A stretch of 64,000 nucleotides of DNA, from contig JAGMUV010000013.1 of assembly GCA_020744425.1 (NCBI GenBank), positions 868,001 to 932,000 of the forward strand. Direction: 5' to 3'. Position numbers and translations under genes: made by a program. Of the stretch, positions 31,759-44,067 are shown piece after piece. The notes under the pieces were generated by a model, which was given only the letters and a program-made list of their open reading frames with translations, did not search any database and was not told the origin of the DNA. The DNA comes from Dactylonectria macrodidyma (taxonomy: Eukaryota; Ascomycota; Sordariomycetes; Hypocreales; Nectriaceae). Numbering within the stretch: the stretch's first letter is position 1; every line of letters starts with the position of its first letter.

Positions 31759-34700
31759 ATGGCTGCGGTGGCCGCCGGCGACGAGGCTGCCCCCGCACCC
31801 AAGACTACATTCGGCTTCTTGAACCTGCCACCCGAGACCCAACTGGAGATTCTATCCCATGTATGCGCCAATGCGTCTTCTCAGTCCTCTTTTACAATAG
31901 ATCCCGCTAACTTTCCTTGCAGTGCTCTCAGTCCGAACTCATCTGCGTCGCCCTCGTCTCCAAACACTTCCATGAGCTCGCCTCAACGCATCTGTATCGC
32001 AGCTTCAACATCCTCTTCCCCGATGAGGATGACCTGAGATTCGACTGTCCCATTGACGGCCTTGCCGGTGGCCTCGATTCTTTCACCACGAGCGATTACA
32101 ACTATGCCAAGCATCTCAAGGAACTGTCCATGGACACTGTGAGCACCGGCTCCAAAGCTGAGCAGGCTTATAAGCCCTACATCTACGCTGCTAGCTGCGG
32201 CAAGTTTATGAACACACTGTTGTACATAACTCTCAAAAAGGCCAAGTCACTTGAGACTTTCCGGTTGGTGACATTGCTTTATATGGCTTCTCAAATCTTC
32301 ATATACTAATTAGCCGTCGCTAGATGGAACATTCGAGTGGAGTTAAGCAGACCTGTGTACCAAGAACTGCACAAGATACAAACGTTAACAGCGCTTCACA
32401 TCCGAATGCAAGCTGGCGAGTCCTACTACACCACTCCACCTCCTCTGCCTCTAATGCTTGATGACGCACCGGCTTCAGTTCAATCACCCGACCTCCCGTC
32501 ACCCCCAAACTTTCCCATTCCTCTTGCCGGAAATGCAACCACAATCCCAGGTTCGAACGGGTCCTCGCATGGATCTTTCCCAATGTCAAAGTCCCGAAGC
32601 AAGCCAGGGAAGCGCAGTCCTCCCTTACGGGAACCCCCGACCCTTTCAGGCTTCAAATTGCTCAAGACCCTCTCTGTCCTTGACATTGACAGTCTCGATG
32701 TGGTCACTGAGCTCAAGACGTGTGTACGCAATTCGTCAGCAACCTTGAAAGAATTGCAACTGTCTTTTTCCGACTTCTTGGCCTTGCAAGCCCGGCGGCC
32801 ACGGCCAGATTCTGATCCAGATGATTCGGACGTTGAGGACGAGTTTCAAGTTGTCCCGGCATCCCAAGGCTCTACTTTCGAGTCAAGCGGACCTTCAAAG
32901 GCCTTTCGCTCGCAAGAGGAACGTAAACTCCAAGAGTCTGTCTTGGGCAGGATATTTGATGTCGAGCCGTTCATCGTCAAAAAGTCGCAGTTTCCGCCGA
33001 GCCCCCGAGATTCTGCCGGCGGCAATGACCAAAAAGAAGACTCTGAACACGATGAGGCGGCAGACCCTGGGAAAGAGTTCATCTCATCGATGAGAGGTGT
33101 GTCATCCAGACTGATGTCACAGATCAATGGGTCTCGAGACTTCTCTTCTGAACAGCAGGACATCCTCGACACAATCGAAAAGGCTGCCAGAAAATACATT
33201 GAATCAGGTGGTCTTTCTACGAAAACCCCCGATGATTCGTCGCCCTCGGGCTCCAAGGATGACGAAGATTCCAAACAGAATGAGGGTAGCCAAGAGCATC
33301 AGTCAGAGAACAAGGATACTTCCGGTTCGGTAGCGTCTGGAAGTCGATCCAAAGGCAAGAATACGGAAGGCGAGGTGTCCCCCGAAGACATCGAGATTGA
33401 GCATTTAGACGTGGATGACGTGGATGATGATTCTGATGATCAGGGTGCGAAGGACATCGACGAAAAGCTCCCGGTGCTGGACCCAACAGCCAACGGCGCA
33501 ATCACGATTGCACCCACCCCCCCTCTCGAAGTGACTCGCGCAATCATCAATTTGGCAGCGCAGTTGACGAACACCGAGACGCTTTCAGGAAAGCTCAGTC
33601 ACTTCCGTAATCAGGCGGATCTTCTTGGGCAGAAACTCAAGAACATGTCTGCTGGGGGGGCTAATACCAATATTGACCAAGTCAATGAAGCAGAATCCCA
33701 GCTCAGAGAACTTCTTCTATCCATCATCGATATCCAACACCAAATCAAGACAGCGGAGGCTGAAATCATTGACGCAACAAGGCAACTACCAACCCATCCC
33801 AAGGAGGCCAATGATGAACAGACCCGACGGTCAATGGAAGAATACATCCGAGATACTCGTGGAGTCTCTCTGGAGACTCTGAGTATTCACTTAATTCCTG
33901 TCAAGGCATCTGTGTTGTCAAGAGCTATGGACTTGCGTTGCATCAGGAATCTCACACTCCTCAATGTGGGTAATCAGGCCCCAATTTGGACATTGCTGGC
34001 CAAGGAGAACAAGGTCCACCCGTTAGCCCTGCGCAGTGTTTTTACTGACAATGTATCTACTGCCTTCCTAACGTGCATGTCACAGCTTGATGAGTTGCAT
34101 GAGCTCTTTATGCTCGAGCGAAGCGCAAAGTACAAGCCAGAGAGTTTCGCCCCCAAAACAACGATCACGATTGATCAGATCCGCCGACTTGTTCTCAAGA
34201 AGCATATGCTGACCCTGAAGCGGCTGATGATCAAAGATGAATCTAACGGGTCTAATTGGGACGTAAACCAAAAGGCTATGATTCTCATCTGTAATCGGGG
34301 CATTCAACTCGAAGAATTGGCTATCAGCATGAATATCCACGCTGTGGTAAGATTGAACAGCACTCCACCTCAACTATCTATACTAACATTTCTCGCAGCA
34401 TGCTTTCATGCAATACTTCTCTGGGTTAGTGAACCTACGAGCGATCCACATTCTTCATTTCAGGAACAACGACACATGCATATGGGTCATGCGCGAAATC
34501 CTTAACTTCATTGTTGATAATCTCTCTCACCATCCCGAGCTCAAGCTAGAGTGGATTGCTATGGAAGATGATCGGCTAGATCATGTCATTAGACCCTCAG
34601 AGTCGGCCAAAAAGGGCGAGGAGGGTTCAAAAAGAAGAGATAAGGGCAAGGGAAAGGCTGTCACCGGCCCCAACCACGATGACAACACTCTTCCAGTGTT

Positions 34701-34863
34701 GCCAATGAGTGACTGGGGCTCGGATACCGATAGCGATGAGGACGACGACGATGCGTTCCACTGCGGAAAACGACTTCGACTTAAGACTGTTGGTGTGTTG
34801 CAGTTCTACGATGTCTGGGGTATCAAAATCTTCGACAAGGAGATTCGGAGCGGTCGACTTTGA
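31759..34863 (+). CDS. F-box protein with large acidic disordered centre
   Basis: Four exons: 31759-31860, 31923-32263, 32324-34346 and 34399-34863. The introns are 62, 60 and 52 nt, with GCTAAC, ACTAAT and ACTAAC branch points. The product is 976 aa. The N-terminal F-box-like motif (FLNLPPETQLEILSHV then SELICVALVSKHFHELA, residues about 19-60) spans the first intron. F-box proteins link substrates to Skp1-Cullin ubiquitin ligases. Next comes a probable repeat-type substrate region interrupted by a long polar insertion (about 250-500) with acidic runs such as DVDDVDDDSDDQ. Leu-rich segments then continue to the C-terminus, which has another acidic run (SDTDSDEDDDD) before LKTVGVLQFYDVWGIKIF. 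The substrate is unknown. The start at 31759 directly precedes the F-box. Confidence 0.82.
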
Positions 34864-35709
34864 ATGGGGTGGGATAATATGGGAAAATACTCTCAGCATT
34901 GGGGGACAACCGGTTCACGGAGTGACTGGCGTACATGGAATGGTCTTGAACATCCCTCTGTAAGGTACGGTTATTAGCGAAGGGGCGCGCGAACATGCCT
35001 GGAGAAATACTTAGCGATTGGACATACATGTTGTACGTTATGAGGCCGTTTGGATAATATCTAGCATGCCGTCGCAGCGTGGTTTTGTTAGTTCCTAGTT
35101 CCCATGTCGTTGTGATGACGTGCATTTGTGGGGTGGGGTACTCACATTGCTTTGTCGATGAACAATGAGGGGTGTATCATGACAAGTGCCATGCACATGT
35201 GCTAGTAAGAACCCAAGACGCTAGGGAATAGGTGCTTATGCATGATCTACTGCAAGTATTGGTTTTTTTTTCCACCGAAAAGAAAATGGAAGCCGAGCAG
35301 TCTGACGGAGTTATCCCTCGACCTTTTTCAGCCTTGTGTCTCATGACGCTACAGGGTAGGGATGCTGCTATGAGAAACTGGGCTACGACTCTCGCACGAC
35401 AGCCACCCATTCGTGTTTTGCTACATTGACGGGTGAATCTCAGATTAAATGACCCGAAATGTTTTTGTAAAATGTTGTGATGCCGTTGAAACCTTGGGTT
35501 TCCTCACCATCCCATTGGTGCGGCATTATCACGCGACACTGGGACATCATGTTGATCATCACACATCTCACAAAACAGATAGGGAAAAAAACATGTCAGT
35601 TCAAAAAAGTCATTTCGCCGTGCCTTAATCTAGGATTGGTACAGATACATAAATACTACCCTCAAAAAACACGAACACCCCGGGAAGCAGCAGGTATCTA
35701 AACTTGTAT
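34864..35709. other. convergent 3' regions of F-box gene and IDH2
   Basis: About 850 bases with short frames only. They probably hold both 3' UTRs; a T-run occurs near 35263. Confidence 0.5.
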
Positions 35710-37262
35710 TTACAGCCTCGAGATGATGGCCTGAGCGTACTCGTGGGTCTTGGCCTTGCCGCCCAGGTCGCCGGTGAGAGCCTTGCCCTCGGCCAGGGTA
35801 TCGAAGATGGCGGACTCGATGCGGGAGGCGTGCTCGGTGAGACCCATGTGTCGCAGCATCATGATTGAGCTGAGGAGCAGGGCGGTGGGGTTGGCCAGGC
35901 CCTTGCCAGCGATGTCGGGGGCGGAGCCGTGGACGGCCTCGAAGATGGAGCACTCGTCACCAATGTTACCGGAAGGGGTGAGGCCCAGGCCGCCGATGAG
36001 ACCGGCGCACATGTCGGAGAGAATGTCACCGTACAGGTTGGGCATGACGAGGACCTTGTCGTTGTAGGGGGTGGGGTCGGTGACCATCTTGAGGCAGCTG
36101 TTGTCGAGCAGCTCGGCGTCGAACTCGATCTCGGGGAAGTCCTTGGCGACGTCCTGGGCGACCTTGAGGAAGAGACCGTCGGACAGCTTCATGATGGTGG
36201 CCTTGTGGACGACGCGGACCTTCTTGCGGCCGATGGCCTGGGCGTGCTGGAAGGCATATCGGAGGACACGCTCCGAGGCCTCGCGGGTGATGAGCTTGAT
36301 GCTCTGGACGACACCGTCGACGACGACGTGCTCGATGCCGGAGTATTCACCCTCGGTGTTCTCTCGGATCAGGACGGTGTTGACGCCATCGTAGGGGGTC
36401 TCGAAGCCGGCAACGGAGCGGCAGGGTCGCAGGTTGGCGAAGAGGTTGAAGGTTCGTCGGAGGGTAAGGTTGAGGGAGACGTGGCCCTTGCCAATGGGGG
36501 TCTATTGCAGGGCTTCATGTTAGAAGAGTGTACTGAACAGGTCGAGCAATGGGTTTGCGCTCATGGGGGCGCACGTACGGCGAGAGGACCCTTGAGGGCA
36601 ATCTTGTTCTTCTGGATGTTCTCAATGGCAGCGTCGGGGATGGCGGTCTTGCCGTTCTTGAGGATAGGGGTGACGTCAACGGGCTCCCAGGCAATGGGAG
36701 TCTAGGAGGTTGCGTTAGTGCATGGCAGCTTACACGGGGAGGATTTGGGTGGAGTTTACCTTGGCGGCAGCGAAGATGTCCTTGACGGACTGGGCGATCT
36801 CAGGACCAATGCCGTCACCCTCGATCAAGCTGACGAGGAAGTTGCCCTGGCTACGGTGTTAGCAAGCCAAATATCAGTAGTTTTATCCTCGGCCTGGGGC
36901 CAAGTATCGAGGAGGGCTGAGTGATTTTATCTCGGCAACCTTGGCTCGGACCAGCCGATGCTGGGGGCAGGGCTGCGACCGAGACTGAGGAAAGAGGAAG
37001 ATGAGAGAAATTGATTCGGCGGCGACATACATTGGAGTCCTTGGTGCCGTTGTACTTGGCGACCTTGTCACCGGCGGTCGAGTAGCATCGGTTCTGGAGG
37101 ATCAATATCAGCATTGGCGGCACTGGAACGGGTGGGCGCAAAAAGTTGCGTCTCTCGTTTCGCTCATTCACTTACGTAGACGGCCCAAGTCGCAGCGGCG
37201 CGGGGAGCTGCGCGCAGGGCCTGCCTGGTGACAGGGCTGGAGAGGGATCGAATGGCCAGCAT
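35710..37262 (-). CDS. IDH2: NAD-dependent isocitrate dehydrogenase, subunit 2
   Basis: Five exons: 37262-37176, 37093-37031, 36846-36760, 36701-36579 and 36501-35710. Every junction is in phase 0, and the introns are 82, 184, 58 and 77 nt. The product is 383 aa. The mitochondrial TCA-cycle enzyme oxidises isocitrate to 2-oxoglutarate as an Idh1/Idh2 octamer; Idh2 is the catalytic-type subunit. The first exon encodes a basic, Ala/Arg-rich presequence of ~29 residues. Exon 3 carries the nucleotide-binding start ([15 protein letters not shown]). Exon 5 has [27 protein letters not shown], the metal-binding aspartate segment [11 protein letters not shown] and [14 protein letters not shown]. The [12 protein letters not shown] wording separates it from Idh1. 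A 258-codon plus-strand frame is its shadow. Confidence 0.96.
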
Positions 37263-38053
37263 TGTGAAGAGGAGAGGGCGGGAATGCGAGCAGCCGGGAC
37301 TCGGGAAGGGAAAAAAAATAAAAAAAGAGATAACTGAGCAAGAGAGGAGAGGAGAGCGGAGGGCTGGAATAGGTCGATTGGGAATAGAGGTTTGAAGTTT
37401 CTCCCACAGGCTTGAACCGAGTGGGAAAACAGTTCCAATGCAACTCAGCGCACCCAGCGACCAGTTCTCCAGCCACTGCGAGCCACTTTTGGCCACTGCC
37501 AGTGTGGCGCCCGGACTCCACTGCCTCCACTTAACTCCACTTTTCCGCGCCTTTTCTTGCTCCTCGTTCGGCTGCAAGCCTCGGAGCCGCCGGATTTCCG
37601 CTGGCCCCCGTCCGAGGGCCGTCATCGTCCGGTGGGCATCCGCCGCCAACTCCGGGGGTTTGACCAAGGTGACAACCCGTCAGACCCCGCGCTTAGACCA
37701 TGCAGGGATGTGATGTTAGCCGCCATAAACCTGAAGCCGCCTTGGCGCCACAGATGTGGGCGGCCATGCACCCGCCACACCCACCTATGCCAGTGTCGGG
37801 CTGTCAACCTGTAACCGGCGCTACCCAGCCACAATGCATGAGCTTCGAGTCGACAACCACCTAACGACATCCAACATCGAGACAGCTTGCGACACACACA
37901 GTTAGCTCTTTATTTACGCCTTCTCAGGCGCCGAGCCCTCTACGAATACACTGCGCACTCCCATTCAAGGCCGCCTTCTACTCGACGCGACCAAGGACAG
38001 GCATGCGCCTCCTGCCTTGATTGTCCCCCCACCTCCTGGCCATTGTCGACACC
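37263..38053. promoter_or_regulatory. bidirectional promoter between IDH2 and SEC5
   Basis: This 791-bp interval separates two divergent starts. A CCAAT box at 37435-37439 lies about 175 bp upstream of the IDH2 start, where a HAP-complex site would be expected for a TCA-cycle gene. The stretch near SEC5 is rich in C/A and CT as in typical leaders. The motif is seen; function is inferred. Confidence 0.4.
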
Positions 38054-41000
38054 ATGGCCGACTACGAACGCACCATCCTCGACTTCTACCAGATCCCCAC
38101 AGCCTACCCCTCTGAATGGCCAGCCGAGAAGGACGATGAGGGCTCCGATGAAGACGACGACAAGGACGCGGCGAAGCTCAAGCGGAGAAAGTCTCGTTAC
38201 CAGGCGTTGGAGAGAGCTGTTAGCAACAGGCGAAGTGTTCTGCCCGGGTCAGAGGCTGGTGCTGGAGGTGTCGGAAGCCTCGTGCAGAGAGATGAACCGG
38301 ATCCCTTGGGAAGTTTCGACAGCGTCGTGAGGTCGTTAAAGTCCATTGGCCTCAACGATGACACCAAACTGCGTTTGTTCCCCCGCAGAGATGTCATGAT
38401 CTGTTCACAGCTGGACCTTGAGCTAACATGTGTGCTGCAGGCAATCGATTCCTCCTCTCCTCGACGACATTCTCGCCTCCACTCTATTTGTCGCAATTGC
38501 ATTCAAATGCCGAAACCCGAAGTCTGCTCATCGGCCTAGATGTCCTCTCACAGTCCATCGACCAAAAGTCCGCCTCTCTCAAGGTCCTCGTCGAGACTAA
38601 CTTTGAACGATTCGTCAAGGCCAAAGCTACCATCGACAATGTCTACAAGGAGATGAAATACCGTGGCGTCGAACCACCGAGCCAGGCTCGTCCGCATTCT
38701 CGCCACACTAGCCGCGGCAGCTTCCGAAATAGCATCAGTGGCCCTCCGGGCTTAATCAATCCCTTGTCTCCGACCACGGCTGACGCTCGTAAGAAGAATG
38801 CACTTACCAAGGAGAGCGAGTATGGTGTGTTGGGGATCAAGGGCCCTCTGCTAGATGTCTCGGCCAAGGCAGAGGATGTGTGGGGCCCTGCTCTTGGAGG
38901 TCGCGAGAAGGAAGAGCATCTCAAGACTGTCTCCAACCACCTGACAAGATTCAAGGATTACTTTGAGCTGAGCACTGCGTTAGCAGACAGCATCAAGCGC
39001 AAAGATTACGAGTCGCTTGTTGAAGAATATAATCGCGCCAGGAAGATCGCCGACGAGGCTCGCAGACTCTCGGAGGAACTGGGTGACCTCACCCCAACTG
39101 AACCACAGCTATACCAGCTCTTAATTGCAGCGCGGATGTGGTACGACGTTGAACAGCAAATGCGGAATTTCAAGAGGGATGTCTGGAAACGACTGGTTAC
39201 CTTGGATACCGCCTCAAGGTCGGAGACCATGAATGGGCGGGCCCAGGACCAGCATACAGAGCTCATCAGTCTGCTCTTGGAGCTCGGATCCGATGACAAC
39301 CCGATATGGGTGTGGCTCCTTAGCCGTTATGACCACCTCAAAAGCAAGATCCAGGTAACTTCAGACCGTTCGAAGATTGAAATCGAGGTGCTCCGCCGCA
39401 GGTTGGCGGCTGTGGAGAAACCCAATCCTCACGCGATAGCAGGCCATCTTCGTTCTCTAGGCCGGCCGGTAATTGAAGGGAAATCACCGTCTACTGATTC
39501 TCAAGATGTCATTGAGCTTTGGGAGAAGATGCTCGCTTTCCTCACTAACCTCCTCTCACCCCAAGGCATCCTGGGGGAGGTGGTAGAGTTCTGGCAGATG
39601 GTGCAGAGCTTCATCGATGGAAACGCGCAGGCAAGTCTACCGACAGGTTATCGCGACGAGTCGCGACACCATCACCAGCTCTCACCCCAAAACGTCAGCG
39701 AGCTACGGAAGGGAGCAGTGGAGTTGGTGGATTTAACGCGGGACCACGTCTTTGCCTTCTTTGGGGATCTGCCACCAGAGGACATCTCGCTCCTTTTCTC
39801 ACCCATGCCATTGTCGTCACCCAATACACCAGCGGTATCGACACCGATGTCTGGCTCAATGACGCCCACGGTACGAGACCCCCGCTTCAACTTTGATCCC
39901 AACAATCTGCCTTCACCATCCCCTAAGAGGGGGGAGACCTGGGAGAAGCTGGCCTTCTGGCCGCCATGGTCAAATTCGATGAGCGGTGTCCATTACCTCT
40001 CCAAGATGTTGGCTCTGGTTGGATCCGGAGCGTCCGACATGGCCAGCATTGGCCCAGTCACCGGAGACAGTCAAGTTTTGGAGCGCTTGAAGACGCTTGT
40101 CGGCGCCTCTCGGGAACGCTGCGTCACTGCTCTTTGTGCTGCGTGGAACCGCGATGCCGAGAACATCAAGTACGTCGAGGACTGGCAGCGATCGGTAGAG
40201 CTTGGCGACGTGACGCGGATGCCGGCCAGCTTTGCTGCGTTCGAGGGAGCCCTTCTATCGGGGATGCAAAAGATCCTCTACATCTCCGACGCCATGTCAA
40301 AACCGGGCGCAGGTGACATAGTTCTGCCGCCTCCAACTAAACTCCTCCAGATGGTACGAAGCCAATACGTCACTACCTTGTACAAGGCATTGAGCGGCAT
40401 GGTGGAGAACGCTGAGCGATCCTTGAAGAAGTCTGATGACGACTGGTCGATCGAGAGCGATATCACAGTAGCTGTAGCCCCAACGCCAGTAGCGTCGGGT
40501 AAGGGAACATTGGATGCTGGTGATCGAGTAAGTGATTCCCTGTTACCTGGCTGGGGCGAGACTAACAAATACACAGAATATCCGAATGCTCATGACGCTC
40601 AGCAACCTGCAGTCCCTGCGCTCGCAAGTGGTGCCGAGTCTTAACTCGCAGTTTGAGAATGCTTTCTCTGTCAAGCTGACGGATGAGTCCAAAACTATCC
40701 GAGACGTGCTCGGCCAGATCGACGCTCGCCTCTTCCAGTCCTACACCAAGCAGGCGATCGAGAAGCTTCGCGAGGTGATCCAAACCGGCCTCGCTTCGCC
40801 CGACTGGGCTCCGACTCAAGGCCAACGCGCCGACACCGCGAAGCCCTACGTCTACGAGGCCCTCCTCTCCCTCGTCCTCGTCCACTCCCAGGTCTCCACG
40901 ACGGCGCCCACGCTCACGCAGCAGGTCCTGTCGTTCCTCCTCGAGCAGACGTCGGTCCAGCTCCTCGAGGCCTTCCGCCGGCGGCCCCGCTACACGCTCG

Positions 41001-41281
41001 AGGCCCTTATGCAGGCCACCCTCGACGTTGAGTTCGTCGCCCAGACCCTCAGCCACTACACTACCGACCGCGCCACGGAGCTGCAGAGCCAGATCTACCA
41101 GGAGCTCGACGCGCGCACCGACAACGACGCGCGCGCCCGCCTCCAGAGCGAGCTGCCTGAGATGCGCAACGTCCTCAAGCGTCTCCGCGAAGCGAGCAAG
41201 AACGAGTTTGCCTGCTTCAGGAAGCCCAAACGGCCCGGCCACGGCCCGAGCCGAAACAATAGCGGCATATCGGTTCCCTAA
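38054..41281 (+). CDS. SEC5: exocyst complex component Sec5
   Basis: Three exons: 38054-38372, 38441-40527 and 40577-41281, with introns of 68 nt (GTTTGT...GCTAAC...CAG) and 49 nt (GTAAGT...ACTAAC...CAG). The product is 1036 aa. Sec5 is a subunit of the octameric exocyst, which tethers secretory vesicles to the plasma membrane at growth sites such as hyphal tips. The N-terminus is MADYERTILDFYQIP, followed by an acidic/basic linker. The first splice restores the family core LRNRFLLSSTTFSPPLYLSQ, followed by SIDQKSASLKVLVETNFERF and TIDNVYKEM. These helices form the start of the rod-like domain. The rest is helical, with a Pro/Ser loop at about 545-590. The last exon ends with a basic tail. 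The weak GTTTGT donor was chosen because only it keeps the frame. Confidence 0.92.
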
Positions 41282-41846
41282 GTTATGCGAGGCATTGTCC
41301 ATCACGAATAAACATTTAGAGTGTTTTTTTTTAACGGTACGACGAGCAAGCGCATGAACCAAGCAATTTCAAGGGAACGACAGAGTCTTAGAGTCGAGGA
41401 AAGCTAAAAGAAACCATTTTCATGAGCCCAGAAATGTGAGGTTTGCTTGCTACAGACATACCCTCTCTCTAGGTTGAAGAAAAGCCCGTTCCCCCCCTTT
41501 TTTTGGTGTGAAAACCCTGAGGTAGCTCATGTTCTAGTTGCGTGTCTTGGTTCCGCAACGCCCGGTTTGGTAAACATCAATTACTTTTCTTTTGCTTTTC
41601 ATCATAATTTTTCTTCCTCGGCCGAGCCCATTGCCTCCAAAACGCCTGTTCGTACATGTCGTAAAGGTATCAAAATCGTGTTTTTTTTTCGTCCAGTCAT
41701 TAGCCATTAAGTTGGTCGAAAAGGCGCTGAACTCCACCCTGCGGCGACCGCGCGCGCCCGACTCGCCGTTTCTCATTTGTTATTTTTCTCCTTCGGGCGC
41801 AACGGAAGTCGACGAAGCGTATCATGCAGCGGGGTAGAATGTATAT
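41282..41846. other. convergent 3' regions of SEC5 and the Zn2Cys6 gene
   Basis: About 565 bases with several T-runs (41325, 41499, 41683) and no supported frame. They probably hold both 3' UTRs. Confidence 0.5.
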
Positions 41847-44067
41847 CTATGTAGAGTTGTGGAGGAGGAGGTGGGAGCAGAAAGTGAGTTCGAGAGACCG
41901 GGAGTCTGCCGGGGAAAACTGGGATCCTTCTTGACGGGCCTGGATGGTGTTGTCTGGCGTGGATGTTAGCACATTTGTTTGTTGTAAATCACGAGCTCCT
42001 TGACACGTACAATCGAGATCCAAGCTCTGAAAATAGTTGACCACAACCGGATCTTGTTCCGAAGTGACCAGCTTCCCGGCCTCGTCACGCATCGTCTGAG
42101 GCAGAGCCTTGCGAATCGCGAGGAGCATCTTCATCAAACCGGCCAGATTGCCACCCTGCTGAATGAAGACGCTGGGATCTCTTTCGAGCGGCCATCCTGG
42201 GCGCAAGTGATCCTGTTCCCAAGCTTTGAACGCCCATGTGGACTTCTCGACGCAGTTGAGGAAGATGACGGCCGTGAGGAAGATGTTGAAGCTGATCCTG
42301 ACCTTGCTATCCTGGAGCACCCGATGCATGCCGCTCAAGAGGCTCTTTGATGTGTTGTTAGCCTTTCTTTCAGCTGCAGCGTTGAGTTGCATGCAAATCA
42401 TGGTGTAAATATCGGGGTCATTCTCGTTCTGGGCCTCCTTGATCCGTCTGGGCTCATCTCCTTCACCGCTGGGTTTTTCCATGATACTCCACTGTCTCTC
42501 GAGATCAATGCTTTCTACCAGTCCCCACAGCTCGAGAGCTTTGCGGAGCAAGTCATCTTCTTCCTCCGCGAGCTGTTGGAGCGCGACTTCAAGAGTCACT
42601 CTCATGAACCTTGAGGGCTCACGCTCAATGAAGTGTTGGAATACATCTCGCATGTAGGCTTCCACCTTGCTGGGGATGTCCTCCGTATCTTGGTCAATCA
42701 TAATGGCTTGATGAAACGGATCCTTGCTTTCTCGAACAGCGGCCTGGGTAACACTAGGTTCAAGTAAAGCTACCAGCGCCTCGAAGACGATTGTTTTCCC
42801 CGTCTCGGGAAAGTGCGAAACCTCAATCACGGAACCATTGTTCACTAATTGGAGCTGGTCCTTAAGGAGGTTGATTCGATTCTGAGACAGGACAACCTGG
42901 ACTCCAGCGGAGTAAAGATCAAGCTGCTCATGCAGCTTAGTTCGGACACAGCCGGTTCTCCAAACTCGCGGGGCTAGAACCTTCCGGCACGTGTCACAAG
43001 GAGTTCCCTTGCCGCAGTTCTTTCGGAGTATTCGACACCTGATGCAGGCACCAATCTTCCGCACCTCTTGTACCTCCTTGCGCCGGGCGGCTGTAAAGCG
43101 AGATCGTGAATGACGGACTCTCCCGTTAAAAGGTCCTTCACCAGTGTCCATACGGATACCGCCGCGATTCATCTGCAACGGCACGGGTGGGTGGTCGCTG
43201 ACGATGGGAGCTGGGGAACTGGCCGTTAAATATGTCATCTCACCCCACGGTTGAGAGATGTTGGCTTCTGGAACCGTCGCAGCAGATGGCGAGACTTCAT
43301 TGGGAGGTGAGATATCTGCGGTCGGAGGAGTCGATGGGTTTTCGCTGATGAGTTGAGGATCGAGGAGGGAAGGGTTCAATCGAGCTGCAGCTGCAACGGC
43401 AACGGAAATGTTGGAGGCATCCGGAGATGATACGTTTCCAGGTAGGAAGGCTTGCAATCGCTCCTCGGCTGAGAGTTCGGGCCCCGGGAGCGGAGCGGGC
43501 ACAACAGCTAGACATTGGGGTCAGCTTGAGGTGGACTTAGTTGGCAACAGCACTCTTCTTACCTTTATTGTTCTGCTGGACTCGGTTCTCGTAGCTGACG
43601 GGGGGATTGTCGAGAGTGAATTGCTCCTGAAGCTCGAAGCGGTCACCCACTTGCTGGCTGTTGGCGGGGTCGGCGGGGTCATGAACCCCCTGAACACTCT
43701 GGGAACGATTGTTCTCATTCAAATCAACCTGTCGCGAGGCCTCGGCAAGAGTCTCGAGCGCGCTCCATCCCTGGGGCATATTGGAGACATCCGTAGCTTG
43801 TCCATTTGTCTGCGCATCGGTGAGGGTTCGATCAGGAGCTAGCCGGGTGCTCGTAATGCCGTGCAGTTCCAGACACGCACGCATGCGGTCCGACTCGGAA
43901 ATTGCCGGGCATTTCTTGGTGATATGAGTCGTCAGGCTATCTATGCGGCCTTTGGGAAAGTTCTCGCCGCACTGCTTGCACGTGTGCGGGTAGCGGTTGC
44001 TGTTGTCGTTAAGCTTCGGGCCACGGATGAAGTACTCGAGGATGAGGGGGTTAGGCTTGCGACCCAT
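41847..44067 (-). CDS. transcription factor with BED-like finger and internal Zn2Cys6 cluster
   Basis: Three exons: 44067-43563, 43507-42011 and 41953-41847, with introns of 55 nt (GTAAGA...CAACTAAG...TAG) and 57 nt (GTACGT...GCTAAC...CAG). The product is 702 aa. The N-terminus MGRKPNPLILEYF leads into a BED-type finger with Cys30, Cys33, His48 and Cys53 (CKQCGENFPKG). About 290 residues later comes a fungal binuclear cluster, C-x2-C-x6-C-x5-C-x2-C-x12-C at Cys323, 326, 333, 339, 342 and 355, preceded by the basic segment RSRFTAARRKEVQEVRK. The remaining 350 residues are helical, without the usual fungal-specific TF domain that I can recognise. The ATG at 44067 is preferred over an upstream in-frame ATG at 44106 because MGRKPNPLIL is the customary family start. 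Target genes are unknown. Confidence 0.82.

Noticed and set aside
35929..36705. 258-codon plus-strand ORF over IDH2
   Set aside because: Shadow of the IDH2 exons; it also runs through an IDH2 intron, and the product has no family-like features.
40562..41362. 266-codon minus-strand ORF over the last SEC5 exon
   Set aside because: Shadow frame; the sense strand clearly encodes the Sec5 C-terminus.
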